A stretch of DNA of 52,522 nt from Parcubacteria group bacterium (GTDB taxonomy: Bacteria > Patescibacteriota > Minisyncoccia > Phycocordibacterales > JABMOB01), in the NCBI GenBank assembly GCA_013204345.1, contig JABMOB010000005.1, positions 1-52,522 of the forward strand, given 5' to 3'. Positions 24,906 through 34,522 of this stretch are shown here, one piece after another. The translations under genes and the position numbers were made by a program. Within the stretch, counting starts at the first letter, position 1; each line of letters opens with the position of its first letter. The notes under the pieces are model-generated. The model was not told the origin of the DNA. It did not search any database and worked only from the letters and a program-made list of their open reading frames with translations.

Positions 24906-25028
24906 ATGGCAAAAAGAGACACAGGACTAACTCATGTCAGGACATCACGTTCTCACAAAAGTAAGAAGCGACTAGCAGTCAAAAAACTGATGCTGGAAAA
25001 GAAGAGGGCGAGCAAAAAGAATCACTAG
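24906..25028 (+). CDS. Very basic 40-aa protein
   Basis: MAKRDTGLTHVRTSRSHKSKKRLAVKKLMLEKKRASKKNH*; -10-like TACAAT upstream; stop codon lies inside the terminator stem. Confidence 0.6.
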   Translation: MAKRDTGLTHVRTSRSHKSKKRLAVKKLMLEKKRASKKNH

Positions 25029-25047
25029 AAAGCGCTAGTGGTTTTTA
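25023..25047 (+). terminator. Terminator overlapping the stop codon of the basic small ORF
   Basis: CACTAG aaagcg CTAGTG followed by gttttt. Confidence 0.7.
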
Positions 25048-25118
25048 TTATAATAACAAATCTATGAAGTGACTGGTCTTTCAACTCAAAAAATACCTTT
25101 AACTACACAAACGCGACA

Positions 25119-25628
25119 ATGGGAAACAAACGAAACAATAATATTATACTTTTTAGCGGTATCCCCGCCTCTGGTAAATCTACTTATGGTAAATGGCTCG
25201 AAGAAGAGAAAGGGATGATATATTGGGATTTAGAGCACGAAACACTTGAAGAAGTCGAGAAAAGATCTGGTCTATATATTGGCAGAGGTCATGACTTGGG
25301 TAGTTTCCTTGAAGCCGTAAAAGAAACGGATCGAATTATCGTGATTGACTGGGGATTTCCGCCGGACACCATGCTTGGTGAGATAAAAAATTTATTCGAC
25401 AATAAAGTCAAACTTTGGTGGTTTGACGGCGACCGCAAATCTGCAAGAACGTCTTTTCTAAAGAGAGGTACTGTCTCAGAGGAAGCTTTGGATATTCAGA
25501 TGAAGAAGATTGAAGATCATTGGCCCCAAATCAAAAATTTGTTTGGTGAAAATATTATTCAGTCCATAAATAGCAATGGGGAATATCTACCGAAAGAAGA
25601 AATCTACAAAATAATATTTGAAAATTGA
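25119..25628 (+). CDS. P-loop kinase-like ATPase
   Basis: IILFSGIPASGKSTYGKWL (Walker A); ESDRIIVIDWGFPPD-like Walker B region. Confidence 0.7.
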   Translation: MGNKRNNNIILFSGIPASGKSTYGKWLEEEKGMIYWDLEHETLEEVEKRSGLYIGRGHDLGSFLEAVKETDRIIVIDWGFPPDTMLGEIKNLFDNKVKLWWFDGDRKSARTSFLKRGTVSEEALDIQMKKIEDHWPQIKNLFGENIIQSINSNGEYLPKEEIYKIIFEN

Positions 25629-25699
25629 TGAAATTTAGAGATCTCAATTTGAGATAATTTAGCCTATTTGCGCAAAAGCCGACACTTAGTGTTATTCTT

Positions 25700-26680
25700 T
25701 TATTTATCCCAAGAAAAACCATTGCCAAAGTGTCCGTATTTAGCCGTTTCTCTAAATTGAGGATTTTTTAGCTTTAAGTATTTTATTATTGCACTCGGCC
25801 TAAGATCATATCCTTTGATCTCTTCTTGCTTACCATCTATTGTTACGACAGCCATAAGTGGTTTTGCGACACCGATAGCATAAGCTATATGTGAATATAC
25901 TTCTTTTGCTTTTCTTTTTTTCAAATAATCAGCCGCGATTTTTCTGGCAATATAAGCACCACTTCTATCTACTTTTGTTGCGTCTTTACCAGAAAAACAA
26001 CCTCCTCCGAGTGGAATATTTGGACCATAATTATCAACAGCCAGTTTTCTGCCGGTAAGTCCTGTGTCAGCATTGAACCCTCCAATTGACCATTCTCCGT
26101 TAGGATTTTTTAACCACACATCTTTAATTTTTAAACCACAAACTAAAAGTGGCTCTATTTCTTTTTTAACAACTTTTACTAAAGCAGATTTCTTACTATA
26201 ATCAGCGTCGCATACAGACGTAAGTATAGAAATTACCTTTCCATTCTCTGTAGTCACCTGTGCCTTGCCATCCTTTTTCCCCATAGCTTTTGTTAGTTTT
26301 CTTGCCAATACAACTTCCAAGGGGAGAAGCTCTGGAGTCTCGCTAGTCGCATACCCGACCATTATTCCCTGATCCCCAGCACCATCATTATCTACACCAT
26401 GTTCAATTTCCAGACTTTGTTCAACTACGTTTACAGTAACACCGATATTTTCTTCATATCCACAATCTTTATAGATCTCTTGGGCAATCTTCCTTATATT
26501 GATATGAGCTTTTGTTGTTAACTCACCTGTCACAGTAATAATGCCGTGACCACCCAATACTTCAATCGCCGACCTTGTATTTGGGTCTTGTTTCAGACAC
26601 GCGTCCAAGACGGCGTCTGATATTTGATCACACACCTTGTCTGGGTGTGCGATAGAAACAGATTCAGCTGTTTTTATCAT
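25700..26680 (-). CDS. metK: S-adenosylmethionine synthetase (compact, 326 aa)
   Basis: ESVSIAHPDKVCDQISDAVLDACL, GAGDQGIMVGYAT, GGGCFSGKDATKVDRSGAYIARKIA, YGHFG. Confidence 0.96.
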   Translation of the reverse strand: MIKTAESVSIAHPDKVCDQISDAVLDACLKQDPNTRSAIEVLGGHGIITVTGELTTKAHINIRKIAQEIYKDCGYEENIGVTVNVVEQSLEIEHGVDNDGAGDQGIMVGYATSETPELLPLEVVLARKLTKAMGKKDGKAQVTTENGKVISILTSVCDADYSKKSALVKVVKKEIEPLLVCGLKIKDVWLKNPNGEWSIGGFNADTGLTGRKLAVDNYGPNIPLGGGCFSGKDATKVDRSGAYIARKIAADYLKKRKAKEVYSHIAYAIGVAKPLMAVVTIDGKQEEIKGYDLRPSAIIKYLKLKNPQFRETAKYGHFGNGFSWDK

Positions 26681-26700
26681 AATTTATATTATTAACTAAT

Positions 26701-26730
26701 AAAAACTCCTTCCGTTTAGGAAAGAGTCTT
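26701..26730 (-). terminator. Intrinsic terminator (expression platform) of the SAM riboswitch
   Basis: Minus strand ACTCTTTCC taaac GGAAGGAGT TTTTATT: 9-bp stem plus U-run. Confidence 0.85.
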
Positions 26731-26737
26731 TAATGAG

Positions 26738-26847
26738 ATTTTATCTTTCCCTTTCGGGTTTGGATTTAGCACCTTTCTTAATCACTTAAGGGGTTGCTGG
26801 GAGGTTATCGAGCCAAAACTCTACCTACCACTCTTGATAAACGTATG
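26738..26847 (-). promoter_or_regulatory. SAM-I (S-box) riboswitch upstream of metK
   Basis: Minus strand: GTTTATCAAGAGTGGTAGGTAGAGTTTTGGCTCGATAACCTCCCAGCAACCCC...AAGGTGCTAAATCCAAACCCGAAAGGGAAAGATAAAAT; matches S-box hallmarks (TTATCAAGAG, GCAACC, AAGGTGCTAAATCC, GAAAGATAA). Confidence 0.95.
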
Positions 26848-26997
26848 GAGTTGTAAATATATAATAGCATAAGATTATTCAAATAAAAACAACTATTTTA
26901 AAAATAAAAGTCGCTACTTGACTTTAATAATGAACTATGCTATCATTATAAACGAACCTGTTCTAAATAACACAAAAAAACAAAGAAAGGATCTCAA

Positions 26998-27285
26998 ATG
27001 AAAGCTATAGAATACGCAGAGGAATGGAGGGCGAGTGGTAAGTCCCAAGCAAAACTGGGCCACATCATCATTCGACTCATCCTTGAAACAAAAGCCTTAG
27101 TGGAAAGTCGCAGTGCACGATCAAATACTGCTCTGGTCGCCGTCATCAAAGAAGTAGACCAGAAGTGGCGAAGTTTAGTTTCGATGTTCCCCGGCGAACT
27201 TAATCCGGACGGATTCAAAATCATCCTCTTGATCAAGATCGAAGCAGCAAAAGAAATCGCTCATCTGATCTGGCCAACCAAATGA
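26998..27285 (+). CDS. Small orphan protein (95 aa)
   Basis: ATG with GAAAGGATCTCAA RBS; promoter-like TTGACT...TATCAT upstream. Confidence 0.65.
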   Translation: MKAIEYAEEWRASGKSQAKLGHIIIRLILETKALVESRSARSNTALVAVIKEVDQKWRSLVSMFPGELNPDGFKIILLIKIEAAKEIAHLIWPTK

Positions 27286-27329
27286 CCAAAGAGGTAAACC
27301 CCCAACCGCACAAACAGGAGGATTGATTT

Positions 27330-27587
27330 ATGGAACAGCGTACTGCCAACGGAGATCCTTTGGCGATACTCTTCGCCATCGTGATCATGATCGGAGGAAT
27401 ATCCCTCATTCTCGGTGGTCCGGATCTTGCCGGAAGAGTCTATCGATGGCTCTGGAATCAACTGATGGTGAGACCTCTTCGCGCAATTGTCCGTCTCCTC
27501 GGGAGAGTGTTGCAACACGGGACCAGACAGTTGGCACGGGCAACGAGACGTGGTATTCACAGAGTATGGGTCAGGCTTACAACCTGA
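27330..27587 (+). CDS. Small membrane protein (85 aa)
   Basis: ATG with CAGGAGG RBS; TM LAILFAIVIMIGGISLILGG; Arg-rich C-terminal region; stop inside a terminator hairpin. Confidence 0.7.
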   Translation: MEQRTANGDPLAILFAIVIMIGGISLILGGPDLAGRVYRWLWNQLMVRPLRAIVRLLGRVLQHGTRQLARATRRGIHRVWVRLTT

Positions 27588-27597
27588 CCCTTTTTTA
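27571..27597 (+). terminator. Terminator overlapping stop codon
   Basis: GGTCAGG cttacaa CCTGACC ctttttta. Confidence 0.8.
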
Positions 27598-27649
27598 TTG
27601 ATTAAAATATGAGTTATAATTAAATATTATTAGTTTTAATTAAAAAACT

Positions 27650-27847
27650 ATGAAAATATTTAGAGCACGAACCTTTCAATGGTGGCAAGTTAGTTTAATA
27701 AAAATTTGCCTTCTTTCATTGGGTATTTTATTTGGATTGTATTTTTACGACTATCTTATAGGTCTATTGTGGCTTTGGTGGATACTTTTTGTCGCAACAG
27801 TAATATATTTCATTTTTTACTTAATACAAGAAAAAGACACTTTGTAG
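27650..27847 (+). CDS. Small two-TM protein
   Basis: 65 aa, hydrophobic. Confidence 0.5.
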   Translation: MKIFRARTFQWWQVSLIKICLLSLGILFGLYFYDYLIGLLWLWWILFVATVIYFIFYLIQEKDTL

Positions 27848-27862
27848 AGTATACTCTAAAGT

Positions 27863-28342
27863 ATGGAAAGTGTTTTTAAATTACTTGATAGTTTAGAAAT
27901 AGAATACACGGTGTATGAACATCCCGCGGTTTTTACTGTAAACGAAGCCCGCCAATGTGAGATAGAGCTAGATTTTGGCGAAACTAAAAATCTTTTCTTA
28001 AGAAACAAAAAAGGTGACAAACATTTCCTTGTGGTGATTGAAGCACTGAAACAATTGGACTTAAAAAAGCTTGGAAATAAAATTGGTGAAAAAAACATAA
28101 GTTTCGCTAGTCCCGAGAGACTGCTGAAACATCTGGGACTAACCCCTGGGTCAGTATCCCCTTTTGGCCTTATAAACAACATTGATAAAAATGTAGTTCT
28201 GATTATTGACCAAGATTTATTAAAAAATGAGATGTTGGGATTTCATCCAAACATCAACACTAGAACAATCGTCCTCAAAACCGAAGTTTTTTTAGAAATA
28301 ATGAATTCGCTTGGCTACAAAATTCTAGTTGAAAATTTGTAA
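27863..28342 (+). CDS. YbaK/ProX-type aminoacyl-tRNA deacylase
   Basis: IEYTVYEHPAVFTVNEARQ..ETKNLFLRNKKGDKHFLVVIEA..LGLTPGSVSPFGLINN. Confidence 0.92.
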   Translation: MESVFKLLDSLEIEYTVYEHPAVFTVNEARQCEIELDFGETKNLFLRNKKGDKHFLVVIEALKQLDLKKLGNKIGEKNISFASPERLLKHLGLTPGSVSPFGLINNIDKNVVLIIDQDLLKNEMLGFHPNINTRTIVLKTEVFLEIMNSLGYKILVENL

Positions 28343-28414
28343 GAACTGCATTCTTGGTAATATGCATAACTTCTATTTTTTGTTATGCTAAACAATATCA
28401 GTTAACCAAATTTT

Positions 28415-28816
28415 ATGTTAAAAGAATTCAAACAATTTTTACTTAGAGGAAATGCTATGGACTTAGCTGTCGGTGTCGTAGTCGGCGCCGCCTTTGGAGC
28501 GGTAGTTACTGCACTTGTATCAGACCTTATCACACCCCTCATTTCAGCTATCGCGAAAATACCAGATTTTTCTGGTCTATCATTTATCATAAACGGCAGT
28601 AAGTTTATGTACGGCCATTTTATTAATGCACTCATATCCTTCGTATTAATTTCTGCAACAATTTTCTTTTTCATAATTAAACCGATGAATATACTCGTAA
28701 GCCGTTCTAGAAAGGGGCCTCCCGCCGATCCAACTACCAAAAAATGCAGTGAGTGCTTGAGCGAAATACCAATTCAAGCTAAACGCTGTTCGCACTGCAC
28801 ACAAATCACAATTTAA
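28415..28816 (+). CDS. mscL: Large-conductance mechanosensitive channel with C-terminal zinc ribbon
   Basis: MLKEFKQFLLRGNAMDLAVGVVVGAAFGAVVTALVSDLITPLI; C-term KKCSECLSEIPIQAKRCSHC. Confidence 0.93.
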   Translation: MLKEFKQFLLRGNAMDLAVGVVVGAAFGAVVTALVSDLITPLISAIAKIPDFSGLSFIINGSKFMYGHFINALISFVLISATIFFFIIKPMNILVSRSRKGPPADPTTKKCSECLSEIPIQAKRCSHCTQITI

Positions 28817-28897
28817 AGTCTGAATCTTAAAAACAAAGCGAAATACGGCCAAACAAGGCCTTTTTATGCTATAAAAAGAGACTTTTAATAAAACCCC

Positions 28898-28925
28898 TTG
28901 ACAAATAATTTAGTGGGTATATAAT
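28898..28925 (+). promoter_or_regulatory. Strong sigma70-type promoter
   Basis: TTGACA (28898-28903), 16-nt spacer, TATAAT (28920-28925). Confidence 0.75.
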
Positions 28926-28931
28926 GTATAT

Positions 28932-29127
28932 TACAAATCCAGTAGCTGCACGCTAAACGGCAAAAGGTCTGGGAGAACAAGTTTTGATTCGTTACTCTAT
29001 AGTCTAACAAGACTGAGAAACGGACAATCCCTCCTCGCCTGCCAGATATCGCCTTCGGGCAACACAGCAGCCCCACTGGTAAACCGTTTGTCTCATCGCC
29101 TTGGCGACGAGGCGAACGGTTTTTTTA
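28932..29127 (+). ncRNA. Candidate stand-alone structured small RNA (~195 nt)
   Basis: Perfect promoter, no sustained ORF, internal hairpins (AGTCT/AGACT; GCC-TTCG-GGC), strong terminator 29084-29127. Confidence 0.6.
29084..29127 (+). terminator. Strong intrinsic terminator
   Basis: CCGTTTGTCTCATCGCCTTGGCGACGAGGCGAACGG followed by TTTTTTT. Confidence 0.9.
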
Positions 29128-30240
29128 TCTCACAGATTTATATCCACCAACAACTCCTTTTTTAGATAAAACAATCTGCCAAAGTTGTATGTCTCTTGCT
29201 CGAAAAGATCCGGCGCAAATCAAAAGATAATATTTCCACATTCTGTAAAACCTTTTTCCATATTTATCTTTCAGAGACGGCCAAGCGGTATCAAAATTTT
29301 TAAACCAAGTCATAAGGGTCTTATCGTAGTCGGGACCAAAATTGTGCCAGTCTTCCATTATAAACAAACCCTCAACAGATTTTGCTATCCATTCAACAGT
29401 TGGAAGCATACCGCCGGGGAAAATATACTTCCCCATCCATCTGTCTCCCGATAAAGTAGAAGTATTTTTACCAATAGTATGTAGAAGGAAAAGACCCTCG
29501 TCTTTTAGACACTTGTTAGCCACTTCCATATATGTGCGATAATTTTTTATTCCAACATGCTCAAACATTCCCAAAGAAACAATATGGTCAAATTGCTCAT
29601 TTACATCACGATAATCCTGTAAACGTATTTCAATAGGTAATCCTTCACAAAGTTTTTTTGCCAACTCAACCTGCTCTTTTGATACGGTAACTCCGACAAC
29701 CTTGACACCGTAAGTTTCGGCGGCATATTTTGCAAAACTACCCCAACCACAACCAATATCAAGAACTTTTTGACCTTTTTTCAGATTTAGTTTTCTACAA
29801 ACAAGGTCCAGTTTATCTTTTTGCGCTCCATCTAAGGTTTTTGCTTTTGCCCAATACCCACAAGTATAAACTAGACGTTTATCTAACATTTTCTCAAAGA
29901 GATCATTGCCAGTATCATAATGCTTTTCACCGATTTCAAATGACCTTCTTATGGAACCCCTATTAGAAGATACTGCTGTAATATAACTCCATAAAGAATC
30001 CAGACTAAAAGAAAGCTCTTGTGAAAGTTTTGCTTTTAAAGCCCGAGAGATAAATTGATCTATTGCGGGACAGTCCCACCAGCCATCCATATAGGATTCA
30101 CCCAAGGCTAGATTTCCGCCAGATATTATCCTCGCATAAAGTTCGTCATCGTGAACAGTAATATCCCACGGCCTACTACCATTTATTTGGACGTCAGCTT
30201 TAGCCAATAATTTTTGGATAATCTCTTTCTGTTTAGACAT
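29125..30240 (-). CDS. cfa: Cyclopropane-fatty-acyl-phospholipid synthase family methyltransferase
   Basis: HYDTGNDLFEKMLDKRLVYTCGYW..VLDIGCGWGSFAKYAAETYGVKVVGVTVSKEQ. Confidence 0.95.
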   Translation of the reverse strand: MSKQKEIIQKLLAKADVQINGSRPWDITVHDDELYARIISGGNLALGESYMDGWWDCPAIDQFISRALKAKLSQELSFSLDSLWSYITAVSSNRGSIRRSFEIGEKHYDTGNDLFEKMLDKRLVYTCGYWAKAKTLDGAQKDKLDLVCRKLNLKKGQKVLDIGCGWGSFAKYAAETYGVKVVGVTVSKEQVELAKKLCEGLPIEIRLQDYRDVNEQFDHIVSLGMFEHVGIKNYRTYMEVANKCLKDEGLFLLHTIGKNTSTLSGDRWMGKYIFPGGMLPTVEWIAKSVEGLFIMEDWHNFGPDYDKTLMTWFKNFDTAWPSLKDKYGKRFYRMWKYYLLICAGSFRARDIQLWQIVLSKKGVVGGYKSVR

Positions 30241-30256
30241 AAAAATACAAATTTAA

Positions 30257-31144
30257 TTATGATTTAATTTTTAATTGAATAAAGAAATTTGACCCCTTCC
30301 CTTTGCCTTCAGACTCTACCCAGATCTTTCCACTGTGTTTTTCAATAATTTTTTTCACAGTATAAAGACCCAACCCCATACCTTCATTGTCCACAGCCCG
30401 AGCCTCAGTTGTTCTGAAAAAACGCTTAAAAATACGCCTAATATCTACAGTGCTTATACCTATACCACTATCATGCACACCGAGGATAATGTGATCGTCC
30501 TTCTGCTTGAGCGAAACCGTAATCGTACCATGAGAAGGTGTGTACTTTATAGCATTATCAATGAGCATGTCCACTGCAAACTGGATCTTTCGTTTGTCTA
30601 TAATAATAAGTGGGAGTGACTGCCCAGAGTCAATTTTGAAAATAATATCTTTTCGTCTGATATGCTCGGAATATTTCTGAAGAGAAACGTCTATCATTTC
30701 GCGAAGTGATGCAGCTTCATAAGTATATTCCAGTTTTTTATCAAATTTTACAGAACCAACAAGAAGGTCAACGATCTCCATCAAACGTTCATTCGTCCCC
30801 TCCATTTTGCGAAGTAAATCTTCTTTTTCTTGTAATGTAATATCTTTACGGAGCGCAGCTATGGCCCACTTAATACCCGTAATCGGTGTTCTAAACTTAT
30901 GAGTGACTACTGTGATAAATTCATACTTCAAACGATCATTTTCTGTTGCCCAAGAAGAAAAAATACTTGTAATGACCAGAACGATCAAAATCGACAAAAT
31001 AGGAATAGAAAACACTGAAAAACCTACAAGAAAATTGTTATATATGTATAGGTGAAAATAGTTTATTAAAATAAGAAAAACGAGAACTGCAGCAACGAGA
31101 AGAAAAACTAAAATGGGTTTGAAACGCTTCATAGATAGTCTCAT
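30257..31144 (-). CDS. Membrane sensor histidine kinase
   Basis: Two TM, H-box FITVVTHKFRTPITGIKWAI, N-box FAVDMLIDNAIKYTP, GMGLGLYTVKKIIEKHSG. Confidence 0.93.
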   Translation of the reverse strand: MRLSMKRFKPILVFLLVAAVLVFLILINYFHLYIYNNFLVGFSVFSIPILSILIVLVITSIFSSWATENDRLKYEFITVVTHKFRTPITGIKWAIAALRKDITLQEKEDLLRKMEGTNERLMEIVDLLVGSVKFDKKLEYTYEAASLREMIDVSLQKYSEHIRRKDIIFKIDSGQSLPLIIIDKRKIQFAVDMLIDNAIKYTPSHGTITVSLKQKDDHIILGVHDSGIGISTVDIRRIFKRFFRTTEARAVDNEGMGLGLYTVKKIIEKHSGKIWVESEGKGKGSNFFIQLKIKS

Positions 31145-31251
31145 TATATACTATTTTGTTTTCTTCTGGTATTGGTATAGTATTGTGGACAAACGGGGTT
31201 GTTCTTTCAAAACTCAAACAAAACCAAAAGTAAAAATAGGGAGAAACGGCT

Positions 31252-32127
31252 ATGCCTACGCTAATCAGTGAAGAAAATGTGGAAAACGACTTGCTTAGAT
31301 ATCTTCGAAAAAGAGCAAAATGCGGTGAATTAATCTGTAATGTTTGGGACGGTTGGTATTTCAAGATTTGGCCACATCTTTTGGGTGTAATGGTTCATCA
31401 GCAACATAACACTGTGGACGAAGAAACTGGAGCATTTGAAAGATATATGATAAATGCCCAAACCATTCTTACTGGACATTACATACAATGCTTTCCTTTT
31501 TTCAAAAGTATTTTGGCTATGCAAAACAACGGGGTTTTCGTGTTGAATGGGAAAGTTTATTACACTCACCCAACAATTTTCCACAAGTGTGAAATTTCAC
31601 CAGATGGTAATTTGGCTATTTTTGACAAAGAAAGTTCACTTGTGACATGCCTAGCAAGTGGATGGAAAAAAACCAGAATCATAAACAAAGCTAACAGACC
31701 ATACGACGATGCCAAACTAACAGTTGGCGGGATAATCACACGAATCGGTAATTTATTTTTCTTCAACGGAAAGAAAATATGCCAATACCCCGATTCGATA
31801 GAAACAGACAAGCAGGGAAAAGCTATTTGGAAATGGAATTGGTGGGCTGTGGGTAAAGAAGTGTTTATCGAGGTTCAAATGAGCAGCGGCCTCAATGACA
31901 AAGTGATTGTCAAAAACGGAGACATCAATGAGAACCTCGTCCATCATGGCCCTCATGACGACTGCATTCCGACAAGGTGTGGCAAAATAGTGACGAGAGT
32001 TGGTTTTGTTTTTTATGTGAATGGTGTTGCACTTTTGCGAGAAATTCCATGTGATGAATGCTGGCCTCACCCATACGGCGTGCTTATCCGTCGAGGTGAT
32101 GCCTTCCATATCCTCGTTATCAAATGA
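31252..32127 (+). CDS. Orphan protein, Trp/Gly-rich repeat-like (possible beta-rich fold)
   Basis: 291-aa ORF with terminator downstream; recurring segments such as 'GVFVLNGKVYYTHP', 'NLFFFNGKKICQYP', 'FVFYVNGVALLREIP'. Confidence 0.7.
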   Translation: MPTLISEENVENDLLRYLRKRAKCGELICNVWDGWYFKIWPHLLGVMVHQQHNTVDEETGAFERYMINAQTILTGHYIQCFPFFKSILAMQNNGVFVLNGKVYYTHPTIFHKCEISPDGNLAIFDKESSLVTCLASGWKKTRIINKANRPYDDAKLTVGGIITRIGNLFFFNGKKICQYPDSIETDKQGKAIWKWNWWAVGKEVFIEVQMSSGLNDKVIVKNGDINENLVHHGPHDDCIPTRCGKIVTRVGFVFYVNGVALLREIPCDECWPHPYGVLIRRGDAFHILVIK

Positions 32128-32155
32128 GGAAAAAGATAGATACACCAACACTAAC

Positions 32156-32190
32156 CGCGCCCAGAGTATTCGGGAGCGGTTTTTCTTTTT
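32156..32190 (+). terminator. Terminator after 31252-32127
   Basis: AACCGCgcccagagtattcgggaGCGGTTTTTC. Confidence 0.7.
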
Positions 32191-32199
32191 AAAATAAAG

Positions 32200-33543
<1,344 letters not shown>

Positions 33544-33552
33544 TTAAGTAGT

Positions 33553-34101
33553 CTAAATTTTTGTATCATCAAGCTTATCCCATACAATATTATGCTGTGC
33601 AAAAATCACTCTTTTTATACGTTCTGGATTGGACACGTTTCGTATAGAAAAATCAACAGTACCTTCACCTGCGGTTTCAACATTTAGATCCCCGAAGTTT
33701 AAAAATGTCGCGATAAAACCCCTTACCTCTATTGAGATATCTTGAATTCTGTCAAAACGTAGGTTTGAAATCTCACGGTAAAAAAGATTTTTCTGTTCAA
33801 CGTCAATAATACGCTTTTGGGTCACATACCAGACGTCCAGATAGTAATCTGTCCAACGTATAAAAAATCCGATCGTAAGCGCAAGAAGCCAGATAGGATA
33901 AAAGAAAAAAGTTAATACAAAAAAATTATCATCTATAAAAGAAACATCTATTTGTGAAGCATTTCCATGAAAAAATGTGTAAAGGAAAAAAGGAATAAGC
34001 GCACATAAAATAAAGAAAATTATAGGACCAAGAAAAACAAACCAGTGCTTTCTGACCTCTAAAATAATATTTTCGTCTGGTTCTAATTCTATGTGAAGCA
34101 T
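33553..34101 (-). CDS. Bacterial PH-domain (YdbS/bPH2-like) membrane protein
   Basis: Two TM, then WYVTQKRIIDVEQKNLFYREISNLRFDRIQDISIEVRGF..FGDLNVETAGEG. Confidence 0.8.
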   Translation of the reverse strand: MLHIELEPDENIILEVRKHWFVFLGPIIFFILCALIPFFLYTFFHGNASQIDVSFIDDNFFVLTFFFYPIWLLALTIGFFIRWTDYYLDVWYVTQKRIIDVEQKNLFYREISNLRFDRIQDISIEVRGFIATFLNFGDLNVETAGEGTVDFSIRNVSNPERIKRVIFAQHNIVWDKLDDTKI

Positions 34102-34128
34102 AAATTTTTAATTTAATATACTAATATA

Positions 34129-34371
34129 TCAATAAAGCATAATCGTAATAATCATTGACATAAGGAGGAAGAGCGAAATAGCCCAATAAATAACCTCCGC
34201 CATAAAGATATACTTATTACCCCCACCATAAGTTCGCCAATGAAACAAAAACACCGCTGTGAAAAAAATAAAAACGACCAAAACAACACCAAAAATAACC
34301 AACAGGTTTGATCGTGTTATTGTCGCTATGGCAGAAAATGATATTTGAGGAAATAATTCTTGACTAGGCAT
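34129..34371 (-). CDS. Small membrane protein
   Basis: Two hydrophobic segments; start MPSQELF at 34371. Confidence 0.5.
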   Translation of the reverse strand: MPSQELFPQISFSAIATITRSNLLVIFGVVLVVFIFFTAVFLFHWRTYGGGNKYIFMAEVIYWAISLFLLMSMIITIMLY

Positions 34372-34522
34372 AAAAATTTTTGATATTTGTCTGTATATTA
34401 TAGCAACTGCGTAAAAGCTATACAATAGAGCCCTTAAAAACCTTTGACATTAGACCATTTTTAATGCTATACTTAATATCCAATCGAGCTTCGGCTCTTT
34501 TTGTTTTAATCAAAAAAATTTC

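Noticed and set aside
28885-29076. Minus-strand ORF 28885-29076
   Set aside because: Antisense to the promoter-driven structured region; no RBS or recognisable domain.
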